Positions 53,458 to 61,500 of a stretch of DNA of 64,000 nt are shown here, piece after piece; positions within the stretch are counted from its first letter, which is position 1; every line of letters begins with the position of its first letter. The DNA lies in the NCBI GenBank assembly GCA_002328075.1, contig DCVT01000028.1, forward strand, positions 4,615-68,614. The letters are read 5' to 3'. This DNA comes from Anaerolineales bacterium UBA2181 (GTDB lineage: Bacteria > Chloroflexota > Anaerolineae > Promineifilales > UBA4811). The notes below the pieces were generated by a model, which saw nothing but the letters and a program-made list of their open reading frames with translations, was not told where the DNA came from and ran no database searches. Both the position numbers and the translations under genes were made by a program.

Positions 53458-53537
53458 AAGGCATCTGTCCCAGAAGGTCGGGACATTTGCCCCTCAATAC
53501 CGGGACCTCTTTCCCACTCCCCCGGGACATCTGTCCC
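53458..53537 (+). promoter_or_regulatory. Array of four 14-bp palindrome-like sites at exact 22-bp spacing
   Basis: AAGGCATCTGTCCC (53458), GGGACATTTGCCCC (53480), GGGACCTCTTTCCC (53502) and GGGACATCTGTCCC (53524) start exactly 22 bases apart. The last is a perfect GGGACA-TC-TGTCCC inverted repeat and abuts the -35 element. 22 bp is about two helical turns, so proteins bound there would line up on one face of the DNA. Best guess: binding sites for the LuxR-type regulator encoded 158 bases downstream. Confidence 0.65.
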
Positions 53538-53566
53538 TTGGTTTGCATAGTGGCCAGTGCTATACT
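53538..53566 (+). promoter_or_regulatory. Promoter of the response-regulator gene
   Basis: TTGGTT (53538-53543), a 17-bp spacer and TATACT (53561-53566). A weak -35 directly next to an activator-type array and a good -10 are typical of an activated promoter. Confidence 0.55.
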
Positions 53567-53694
53567 GACCTCGAGTTGTTCTTTGGGTCATCGGATCCCG
53601 GAGCACTGGAGCCGGAATCCGCTTTGGGTCTAGATTCGATCTTGGGTTACCCGACGAACTACACGTGAACCTTTCGCCGACAAGGTAGGCCGCC

Positions 53695-54405
53695 ATGCCC
53701 ATTTATGTTGTCGCTGTTGAGGATCACCCTCTGATGCTGAAAGCCATCCTCCAGGAGCTGAATGCTCATTCGGACATTTGGGTCGTTGATATCGGTATTC
53801 ATGGCAAGGATTTGCCTCAACTGGTGAGAGATGCCAATCCCGACGTGGTTGTGCTGGACCTGGGCATGTCTGAGGGAGGGTTCGACCCTGTGACGGCTAT
53901 CGAGACGCTCCGCCAGACGCACCCGCAGGTAGGAATCCTGATTCTCACCGGTTACTCCGATGGGTTATGGATGCGAGAGTTGATCGCGGCCGGGGCGCTG
54001 GGTTACGTACTAAAGAGCGACAACCTCTCGCTATACCTTCGAGACGGAGTGCGCGCAGTGTATCGAGGCCAGCGGTTCTACTCGCCGGCAGTGACGGAAA
54101 CGTACCTTGACACCAAGAACAACACGCTCAGCAGACAAGAACTTGCGATTCTGAGGCTGACCGCTCGAGGTCTCTCAAACAAGCGGATCGGCCAGGGACT
54201 GAGCTTATCGGAGAACACAGTTCGCAACAACCTCACCTGCATCTGCGAAAAGATGGGCGTCCCATTGGACGAGAACACTCACCGTCGTGTGGCAGCCATC
54301 AGCAAATCGAAGGACCTTGGGGCTGCTGGAAGACTCCGTGGACAGGAGATAAATGCTCTTGTTTGGTCAGGAACTAGCTTCCCGCCCCGTCATTTCACAG
54401 TGTGA
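53695..54405 (+). CDS. LuxR/NarL-type response regulator (ComA-like)
   Basis: A 236-residue two-component regulator. The receiver domain has E9-D10 in the acidic pocket, phospho-acceptor D55 (V-V-V-L-D-L-G-M), T85 and K107 (Y-V-L-K-S-D). The LuxR DNA-binding domain has L-S-R-Q-E-L-A-I-L-R-L-T-A-R-G-L-S-N-K-R-I-G and L-S-E-N-T-V-R-N-N-L. A ~30-residue tail after it is unassigned. ATG 53695. The kinases that would phosphorylate it (one broken at 55715, one fused at 58563) are both of the matching HisKA_3 type, which pairs with NarL/LuxR regulators. Its promoter carries the palindrome array, so autoregulation is likely. No other kinase or regulator gene is near. Confidence 0.9.
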   Translation: MPIYVVAVEDHPLMLKAILQELNAHSDIWVVDIGIHGKDLPQLVRDANPDVVVLDLGMSEGGFDPVTAIETLRQTHPQVGILILTGYSDGLWMRELIAAGALGYVLKSDNLSLYLRDGVRAVYRGQRFYSPAVTETYLDTKNNTLSRQELAILRLTARGLSNKRIGQGLSLSENTVRNNLTCICEKMGVPLDENTHRRVAAISKSKDLGAAGRLRGQEINALVWSGTSFPPRHFTV

Positions 54406-54453
54406 TCGGGGAGGGCATTAGCTGGCAATCAAAGTCATCAGGAGGACAAACCA

Positions 54454-54693
54454 ATGCAGAAGATTACGGATCTGGCTCAAGAGATGTCGGTTTTCTGTCA
54501 GCAGCGCGCTGAGAGGCCGTCGCACCGCTATGGATGGTCCCGGATCGCCAGATTGGTGCTCGGCGTTATCGACGCGGCTCTGCTGATACCGCCGTCGCCC
54601 ACGAGATACGACGACCAATGGTGCCGGCCACAATTCCTTCAAGCTGATGGGTCTGGGGTTGACGTGCTCTGCCGTGCCCGGCCTATCATCTAG
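54454..54693 (+). CDS. Small peptide ORF, candidate pre-pheromone (ComX position)
   Basis: 79 residues from ATG 54454, preceded by a perfect AGGAGG at 54440-54445, the best ribosome binding site in the locus. It lies between the regulator and the isoprenyl-synthase-like gene, whose start it overlaps by 47 bases. It begins M-Q-K-I-T-D-L-A-Q-E and has tryptophans at G-W-S-R and D-D-Q-W-C. In Bacillus ComX a C-terminal tryptophan is prenylated by ComQ, and ComX genes sit beside comQ. The present C-terminus after D-D-Q-W runs ~23 residues further than expected for a pheromone. Possibly shifted or not a pheromone at all; no homologue is recognised. Confidence 0.5.
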   Translation: MQKITDLAQEMSVFCQQRAERPSHRYGWSRIARLVLGVIDAALLIPPSPTRYDDQWCRPQFLQADGSGVDVLCRARPII

Positions 54694-55687
54694 TTGCTTG
54701 CCCGACCCGCTGCCCTCTGAATCCTGGAGATCCAATACGAACCACAGCGATTTTGACGCTTTTGCCGACAAAGTGACCGGTTTCGTGGGATCCAGGCCAT
54801 TGCTCCACGAATGGCCTGCTTGTCGCACGGCACTGCTAGATGATCTGCCCAGGGAAAAGCCGTGGGTTCTTTCTCTGCCCGGTATATCGTGCCTGGCTGT
54901 GGGGGGAGATTCAGATGATGCCATCCCAGTGGCGGCTGCCTGGACAGCTCTGAGAAAAGCTGCCCATCTCCTGGATGCTGTCCAGGACCGAGACGACGTC
55001 ACGATAACCGGATTCGACACTCCGGCGAAGATCATCAACCTGGCCACGGGCATGATCTTTGCGGCTTATCACTTCCTAGATTGCGTTCAGACGCACCCGG
55101 GATCTGCGCGTCAGGTCATCGCGGTGTTCTCCGAGGCAGCCTTTTGCTCATCTCTGGGGCAACATCAGGGTCTCGACCAAGCGCACGGTGATCTGCCGCT
55201 AGGTGAAGCTCTTGCTGCCTATTGGCGATCGGTCATCTCGAAATCTGGCAGTCTGTTCCGCATGGCCACCGCCGGCGGCGCGGTGGCAGGCGCCGGTTCA
55301 GCACACCTCGTCACATCGCTGGGTGATTACGGCAACTGCCTGGGGGTGATCCTGCAAGTAATCGATGACTGCAGGGACGTGCTGCGGCACCCGGACACCG
55401 CTGACTACGAGGTGTCTCTTCCCCTACTTCTGTTGCTTCTGACCACTCACAAAGGTCCGTCAAGACACCAGGTGACAAGACTGCTCAGCCCCGGAGCCTG
55501 CAGGGAACGGCAGGCCCTGTTCGAGGTCCTTCATCGGGCCAACGTGCCCGCCATAATCACTGACGTTTTGCTGGAGTGGCGGCGACGGGCTCTGGACAGC
55601 TTGAAGTCGCTGGAGCATCCCAGTGTGGTACAGATGCTCGAAGGCATCCTGGATCATGTCCTTACAGATCTCCCCTCGACGGGCTAG
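54647..55687 (+). CDS. Isoprenyl-synthase-fold protein (ComQ-like)
   Basis: 346 residues, mainly helical, of the polyprenyl-synthetase fold. The first Asp-rich motif is weak, L-L-D-A-V-Q-D-R-D-D at 108-117, and the second is Q-V-I-D-D-C-R-D at 237-244, preceded by G-D-Y-G-N. This weak-first/strong-second pattern resembles ComQ, which prenylates the ComX pheromone, more than chain-length enzymes, whose first motif is DDxxD. G-S-L-F-R-M-A-T-A-G-G at 201-211 also fits. It is followed at 27 bp by the start of a PDZ histidine kinase, the ComQ-ComP order. No ribosome binding site is seen at ATG 54647, so the true start may be internal. Its N-terminal ~220 residues are closely related to the N-terminus of the fused protein at 58563. 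Confidence 0.7.
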   Translation: MGLGLTCSAVPGLSSSCLPDPLPSESWRSNTNHSDFDAFADKVTGFVGSRPLLHEWPACRTALLDDLPREKPWVLSLPGISCLAVGGDSDDAIPVAAAWTALRKAAHLLDAVQDRDDVTITGFDTPAKIINLATGMIFAAYHFLDCVQTHPGSARQVIAVFSEAAFCSSLGQHQGLDQAHGDLPLGEALAAYWRSVISKSGSLFRMATAGGAVAGAGSAHLVTSLGDYGNCLGVILQVIDDCRDVLRHPDTADYEVSLPLLLLLLTTHKGPSRHQVTRLLSPGACRERQALFEVLHRANVPAIITDVLLEWRRRALDSLKSLEHPSVVQMLEGILDHVLTDLPSTG

Positions 55688-55714
55688 TCCCATACCTCGA
55701 CGGAATGACTGTCG

Positions 55715-56044
55715 ATGACCGCTGCAACCGCGCCAGGAGAACCGCCGCATGTGGTTTCGCTGATCACTGACGCGCGCGGCCAAACCATCTTCTCCGTCCT
55801 TGCCATCTGTGTCATTATCATGTTCGGCTCCACTCGCCACCTGCTCCGCCCGTACGACGGCATGGATCTGCAGGTGGGGGATGGCGCCGTGAAGGTTGCG
55901 GCTGTTTGCTCTGGAGGGCTGGCCGAGAATGCCGGGATACTGGCGGGGGATCAGAGTCTGGCAATCGGCAGCCAGCCGGCTGACGGGTGGGCCAGTAGCC
56001 CGCCGTACCTGTATGGCGTACGGCCTGTCAGTTTACGGACGTAA
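55715..56044 (+). pseudogene. N-terminal piece of a membrane PDZ histidine kinase (ComP-like), cut by IS21
   Basis: From ATG 55715 the protein has one membrane helix (I-F-S-V-L-A-I-C-V-I-I-M-F) and the first half of a PDZ domain (P-Y-D-G-M-D-L-Q-V-G-D-G, G-L-A-E-N-A-G-I-L-A-G-D). It aligns with residues 283-373 of the fused kinase and stops matching near 56022. An IS21 relic follows directly. All later domains (membrane segments, GAF, kinase) are gone, so this copy cannot signal. Confidence 0.8.
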
Positions 56045-57761
56045 ATGCACCACTGTTTCTCGGCAACACTGGCCACCGTGGGAGGGAGCGTATACAGATG
56101 CGGAGTGGCTGGGATTCTGTAATTCAATAGGCTTGTTCTGCACCTCCTCGAGTAGCTTGATGCGCCCCTGGGATCGCAAGCTGGGGCCGCGAATATCAAT
56201 CACCTCGGCGCGGTCGAGCAGCCTGTCCAGTCCCGCGCTGGCCGGCAGCGGGTCAAGAAAGAGATCGGGCTACTCGCTGGGCGCACGGCTGGATGTAACC
56301 AGAATGCTCGCCGTCTCGCAGCGCTCATTGATCACATCATACAGGTCCTCCGGGCCGGGTGGTTGCAGTGGCTTTGGCCCAAAGTCATCCAGGATGAACA
56401 GATCCGGGCGCAGGTAGGTCGCGAAACGGCGTTCCCAAGAACCCTCTGCCCGGCCGCCATTTTGGTGCTGGAGCATCTACTGCGTGTTGCCGAACAGCAC
56501 ATCCAGCCCTTGCCGGGCTGCTTCCTGGCCCAGCGCCTGCGCTAGGTAGGATTTCCCCACGCCGATCGGACCACAGATCAGCAGATTGCGTTTCTGGCGG
56601 ACATACTCGCAGCTCGCCAGATTGAGGATCTGCTGACGGCTGAGGCCTAAGTTGAACTGGAAATCAAAGGCTTCCAGCGTTTTGTTGGTGTTCAGGGTAG
56701 CTCATCGCAGCCGCAGATTGAGTTGTTTCTGTGAACGACGCTCTACCTCGTCTTCCAACAGCCGCGATAAGAATTCGGTGTAACTCCACTGCCCATCAAT
56801 GGGCTGCCGGTGGAGGGCCTCCATGGTTTCCACCACTCCAGGCAGTCGAAGCTGGCGGAGCTGGTGGGCAAGCTGGTGTTTCAGTTCCACGACCGCACCT
56901 CAACAGTTCGCCGACCAGTTCAGCCGTGCTGCGGGCAAAGGTGATCGCCGGGGGGATGGCCACCGAGAGGGGCATGATCTGGCCCTCAGTGCCTTGTTTC
57001 GGAATGCCTTTGACCGTTTTGAAACTTACATCACCATAGGCCAGTGCTTTCTGGCAGGCCGCCTCCAGCCGCTCGACGCCGAACTGGTTCGCCAGGCGCA
57101 CCAACCGCCCAGCGGTGGACAGCGGGTCCATGAGTGGGTGCTCCAGTAGTTCCGGCACCACCTATTGAGTGGCCGCGGGCCGGCTTTCTGGGCCTCTTCC
57201 AGTACGCTTTCTCGGGTTTGAAAGAGCTCAGGCAATATCTCGGGTGGCAGGTGATCGAGGTGGGTGATCCTCTGGCCCGGCTGGTTAGCCCGTTGGTGGG
57301 TGGCTCTCAGGGTGTAGTCCAGAGCGTAAATCCGCACGCTCGTCGTCCCGCCGCAGAGCCACACCCAGCCAGGATACAGGCGATGGGGGGCACCGGGTAG
57401 AAAGCATGGTCGAAGCTAACATAGCAGTCGCGATAGACTTTGACCTTCTTCCACACCGCCAGATCATAGGGCGAGGTGGGCAAGGGCTTCAGGCAGGCTG
57501 TCTCGTTTCTTCAAAGCGTTTGAGGGGCGCTTCGAATGTGGTGCCGTGAATGCGTTGGCCGGCGGTGGTCAGGCACCGGCGCCGCATGTCCCTGTTGGCC
57601 TCGGTGATGGTAGTCGGAGTGCTCCCACCCAGGAAGGTGCGGAACACATAATGCACGCCGCCGTGCTCAACTTTGCCTTTGTGCTCCGGTGTAGCCACCG
57701 CACAAGGTGCCAGGAGAAACCCATAGTGCAACGCATATTGCTGGTAGGTGTACTGATCGGT
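56022..57761 (-). mobile_element. IS21-family element relic interrupting the first cassette
   Basis: Minus-strand IstA and IstB relics fill the space between the broken kinase and the last bases of a permease gene. Both genes carry several stops and frameshifts. Insertion followed by deletion explains the loss of most of the first kinase-ABC cassette. Exact ends are uncertain. Confidence 0.7.
56115..56890 (-). pseudogene. IstB (IS21 helper ATPase) with three in-frame stops
   Basis: From GTG 56890 a single frame covers a whole IstB: L-P-G-V-V-E-T-M-E, L-L-E-D-E-V-E-R-R, N-L-L-I-C-G-P-I-G-V-G-K-S (Walker A), L-F-I-L-D-D-F-G (Walker B), I-L-V-T-S-S-R, and D-P-L-P-A-S-A-G-L-D-R-L near the end. 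TGA at 56702, TAG at 56477 and TAG at 56270 interrupt it. No frameshift is needed, so decay is by point mutation. Confidence 0.85.
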
Positions 57762-57773
57762 CTCTGTTTGCAC
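56893..57773 (-). pseudogene. IstA (IS21 transposase), C-terminal part, frameshifted
   Basis: Frames on the minus strand carry H-K-G-K-V-E-H-G-G-V-H-Y-V (57489-57773), then Y-D-L-A-V-W-K-K-V-K-V-Y-R-D, W-L-C-G-G-T-T-S-V-R-I-Y-A-L-D and L-E-A-A-C-Q-K-A-L-A-Y-G-D-V in successive frames. The N-terminal half with most of the catalytic triad is missing, ending where the permease relic begins on the other strand. Confidence 0.8.
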
Positions 57774-57860
57774 TCAGCGTTGTATCTCGCTCTTGGCCTG
57801 ACCGTGTTCGCGTGGGGATACCGCGCATCACGTAGCATGGGGACCCTCGCCCAACATTGA
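57762..57860 (+). pseudogene. Last ~30 codons of an ABC-2 permease gene
   Basis: Encodes L-H-S-A-L-Y-L-A-L-G-L-T-V-F-A-W-G-Y-R-A-S-R-S-M-G then T-L-A-Q-H and TGA 57858. It matches the end of the intact permease at 62764-63546 (F-A-W-G-E-R-R-A-R-S-L-G, V-L-A-H-Y) in spacing and sequence. It shows that the first cassette once also carried the ABC exporter. Confidence 0.75.
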
Positions 57861-58145
57861 CGAGTTGCTGGCACCCGGCTGCCGTCAGGGTCACGTCTCG
57901 ACGAGCGGTGCGCGTCAACTCCGGCGCGCGACGGTCAACCCGTCGATCGCATAGATCACGAAAAGGGTGGGGGGATCTCGGTATCTTAGCCATGGTTCGC
58001 CAGTAACGGCCGCGAACTGACAGACCCACCGTATCTTGCGCATCAGTCTTGCCTTGAGCCAGGAGGCATCGCCGTCTCTGTATCCCGCAACAAAAAGGCC
58101 AGCAGAGCAGGGGGATGCACTTGTTATCGTTGTAACATAAGGCAA
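57816..58145. repeat. ~330-bp diverged repeat, copy B
   Basis: Partner of 28168-28497. It begins inside the permease relic and extends ~285 bases past its stop. Long shared runs (GTCAGGGTCACGTCTCGACG, and GACGAGTTGCTGGCA) are interrupted by scattered changes and small indels. No frame is conserved in both copies after the permease stop, so the flank is probably noncoding. Confidence 0.75.
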
Positions 58146-58166
58146 GAAAGGTACTACAAGCGCAAC

Positions 58167-58511
58167 TTGGACGTGCTTATAAGTGGAGGGGCTTCCCGCG
58201 CCGTTAACCACAACGGGCCGCCCGTCCCGAAGTGTGGCCCGTTGGGCATCGCGCTGAGTGGTGCCGCGACGACGTACCTCGTGGTTGTGATCGTCAAAGG
58301 TTTGGTATCGCGGCGCCTAACGACGCCAATACACCAGGCCGCACGCGCGGGACCACGGATATTGGTTGCGCACGTGGCGATCCGCTGCTTTCGAGAGTCG
58401 TGCAGTACGCGCGTGTGCAGTTCTTGCCGCGCGGGCGATCATCCCCCCACCGGCCCGGGCGCGGTAGAGGTGGCCTGGTTTCATGACAGTTTTGACTGGT
58501 GGGGAACGTGA
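58167..58511 (+). CDS. Tryptophan-ended small ORF upstream of the fused kinase, candidate pre-pheromone
   Basis: 114 codons from ATG 58167, ending V-A-W-F-H-D-S-F-D-W-W-G-T, 51 bases before the fusion start. A C-terminal tryptophan-glycine ending is what prenylated ComX-type precursors have. There is a middle hydrophobic segment (T-Y-L-V-V-V-I-V-K-G-L-V) and six cysteines. No good ribosome binding site is seen, and another frame is open across much of the same stretch, so the coding status is uncertain. No homology with the 54454 peptide is obvious beyond tryptophans. Confidence 0.35.
   Translation: MDVLISGGASRAVNHNGPPVPKCGPLGIALSGAATTYLVVVIVKGLVSRRLTTPIHQAARAGPRILVAHVAIRCFRESCSTRVCSSCRAGDHPPTGPGAVEVAWFHDSFDWWGT
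58211..58244 (+). promoter_or_regulatory. 9-bp inverted repeat (hairpin) in the leader of the fused-kinase gene
   Basis: CAACGGGCC at 58211-58219 and GGCCCGTTG at 58236-58244 are exact reverse complements separated by 16 bases. It may be an RNA hairpin or an operator. There is no T-run after it. It lies inside the tryptophan-ended ORF. Confidence 0.4.
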
Positions 58512-58562
58512 GGCCCAGCCACCGCTCAGCAGAAAGTTCTTTCGGATCCTTGATATTGTCGG

Positions 58563-61500
58563 GTGAAAGCCCGGCTTGTTAGTCGCCCTGCATCACGGAG
58601 GACTGATACGGATTCTATCGACTATAGGACCTTCGCGGAGAGCGTGAGCGACTTTGTGGCATCGGGGCCCCTCCTCAAGGAATGGCCGGACTGCCGCCAT
58701 GTACTGCTGGACGACCTATCCCGGGAGCACTCATGGGCTCTAGCTCTGCCCGGCGTCGCTGCCCTAGCTGTGGGCGGCACATCCACTGGTGCCATCCCCG
58801 TGGCCGCAGCATGGGCAGCACTCAAACTGGCGGCTCACATCCTGGATGCTGTCCAAGACAATGACGGCATTCTGGCACCCGGATTTGAATCATCTGGGGA
58901 AATGACCAACCTGGCTGCGGGACTGATCTTCGTAGCCTTCCACTTCCTTGATAGTGTAGCTACGTATCCTGGGGCCAAGGAACGAGTCACTGTGCTATTC
59001 TCAGAGACTGCCTTCTACTCCTCGCTGGGCCAGCATCTGATCCTGGCTCAGCAATGGGAGGAATTGGCACCGGCTGAGGCTCTCACCGCCCACTGGCGCG
59101 CAGTCATCTTGAGGTCGGGCAGTCTGTTTCGCATGGTCACTGCCGGTGGCGCAGCTACAGGCACCCAATCCAGCAGCCTGGTCGCATCCCTGGGCGATTA
59201 CGGTAACTGTCTGCGGGTCATCCTGCAGGTGATTGACGATTGTCGGGACATCATCAAAAACCCGGCTACAGGCTTGTCTGCTGCCTTGCCGACCAATTCA
59301 CGTGATGACTGCATAGATGCGGTGAGGAGACCAGGAGCCGCCAACTATGAGGTCTCTCTTCCTTACGGAGGCTCTCCGGTGTGTGCCAAGAATTCCCAAC
59401 AAGAACCACCTTGGATCATCGCAACCATCACAAACGCGCGTGGACAGGCTGTTTTCGCGATCGTTGCGCTCTGTATCATTGTGCTTTTCGCTGGCACTCG
59501 ATGCGTGCTGCGCCCTTACGACGGAATGGATTTGCAGGTGGGTGATGGCCAAGTACAGATTGTGGAGGTCTATGCCAACGGCCCGGCCGCGCGCGCCGGA
59601 ATTGCATCTGGTGATCAGATTCTGGCCATCAACGGCCGGTTGGTTGACGGGTGGGCAAACAAGCCGCTATACCGGTTCGGCATAGAGCCAGGCGAGATGG
59701 TGACCTACACTCTGAAGCGAGGTTCCGAGATCATCACGATTGCGGGTGTGGCCGGGAGCTACCGCGACAACCCGTCGCTGTTAGGGACGCTCATCGCGAT
59801 GACAATCCTGTCAGCCAGCAGTTGGATTATTGGGCTGCTCCTGTGTCTTTTTGCCCAGCCCTGCGACGTCCCAGCTCGGTTGGTCGGCCTGCTATGGCTA
59901 CTCGGTGGAGTCTCTATCGCCGCCGGCGGCCTGGGTGGCGGCAGCTATTTCTGGGGGGCCTATACCATGATGGAGGTCGCCTGGTGCGGGTTATCACTGG
60001 TTTTCGTCGCCTCCCACCTCTATTTCCCGGCTTCCACCTTCGTTGAGCATCGACACGGCATCATCCGCACGGTAGCCATCGTTTCACTTGTGCTCGCCGT
60101 GATGACGACCCTGAACGACTGGCTGCTCACACCCCTGGGAACCCCGCTTCCCGGCCTGGCCACTGTGGACATTCACAGCACCATATACGGGTTTTTCTTC
60201 CTGTGCGTCCTGACAAGTCTCGCACTGCTACTTCGCAACCGCTTTCTCTCCAGGGACCCCGAAATCAAAAGACAGACCGGCATCCTCCTTTGGGGTACGG
60301 CGCTTGGTTTTGCCCCATTCTTCGTGTTGACATTGCTACCTGTATTGCTGTTCGGCCTGGGTTCAGAGTATGTCCGTGGCGTCCATAGCGCCCTTTTCCT
60401 TGTGATGATGCCCCTTGCGTACGCCTACGTCGCGCACCAACGACAGCTTCTACGCCTCGACTTTGCCATCAACCGGGCTGTCGTTGTGTTTGTGCTTGTC
60501 CTGCTCGTCCTTTTTGCCTCTTTCCTCATTCTGGGCGTCATCACCCTGGGCCTCAAGCTCCCAACCGAGGTTCCTCTCGCGGGGGGACTCGTGGCGGCGC
60601 TTCTCTCGTGGCCTGCCGCAAGTTTGCAGAAGAAGGTTCAGGAGCGTGTGAACCGCGTGCTTTACGGCTGTCATTATGACTTTTACACCGTGACCTCTGA
60701 CTCTTCCGGTCGCCTTGCGCAGACGCTCGACCACAGCCGTTTAGCGGGTCTGCTCGTTCACGATCTACCACGCAAGATGGCCATACAGCAAGCTGCGTTG
60801 TTTCTCGCCGAAGGGGACCAAATCGTGCCACAGTCACCGGGCAATGAGGCTGAACCATTAGCCGTCGATGGTGAACTGTGCCGCACACTGCTGGCCGGGC
60901 AAAATCCCATCCGCGCCCAGCACCTGTGGGGTCTTCTGGGGCCTGCGCCTGGGGCGGACCGGAAGGCGTTCGAGTGGGTCCAGTTGTTCGTCCCCCTTGT
61001 CTTTGAGAGTCAGATCAAGGGTCTTCTCCTCCTGGGTAATCGCTCGTCGGGCGACGTATACAGCGATCAGGATCTTCGCATCATCGCTACAGTGGCCCAC
61101 CAGGGCGCGCTGGCTTATGCCAACGTCCAGTTGGTGGACAAGCTACGCGGGCTGCACCGCCATTTGGTTCAGGTGAGTGAGGCACAGCGCAAACAGGTCG
61201 CCCGCGACCTCCATGACACCGTGCTGCAGAAGCTGTTCTTTGTCAAACAGGGTTTATTCGCAGACCGGCAATATTCCCCGCTGGCAGACTACCTTGAGGA
61301 AACGATCCAGGCGTTACGCGAGACCATCCAAGACCAGCGCCCACCATTCCTGGATCGGGGATTGAATCACGCATTGCCAGCGCTGGTAGAGGAGTTGCAG
61401 GCGCATGCAAACGCGTCAAACTCAACCATAGCGTGGCGTTGCAGCCTCACCGGCCGCCTTCCTCTCTCTGACGAGGCGACTACTGCTTTGTATCGCATAG

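Noticed and set aside
53344..53537. CRISPR array
   Set aside because: The 22-bp periodic units are short, palindromic and only four in number, with no unique spacers of proper length and no cas genes. They suit an operator array.
54647..55687. Ordinary chain-length polyprenyl diphosphate synthase
   Set aside because: The first Asp motif is not DDxxD, no other isoprenoid gene is nearby and the neighbours are a regulator and a kinase. ComQ-like is the better reading, though not proven.
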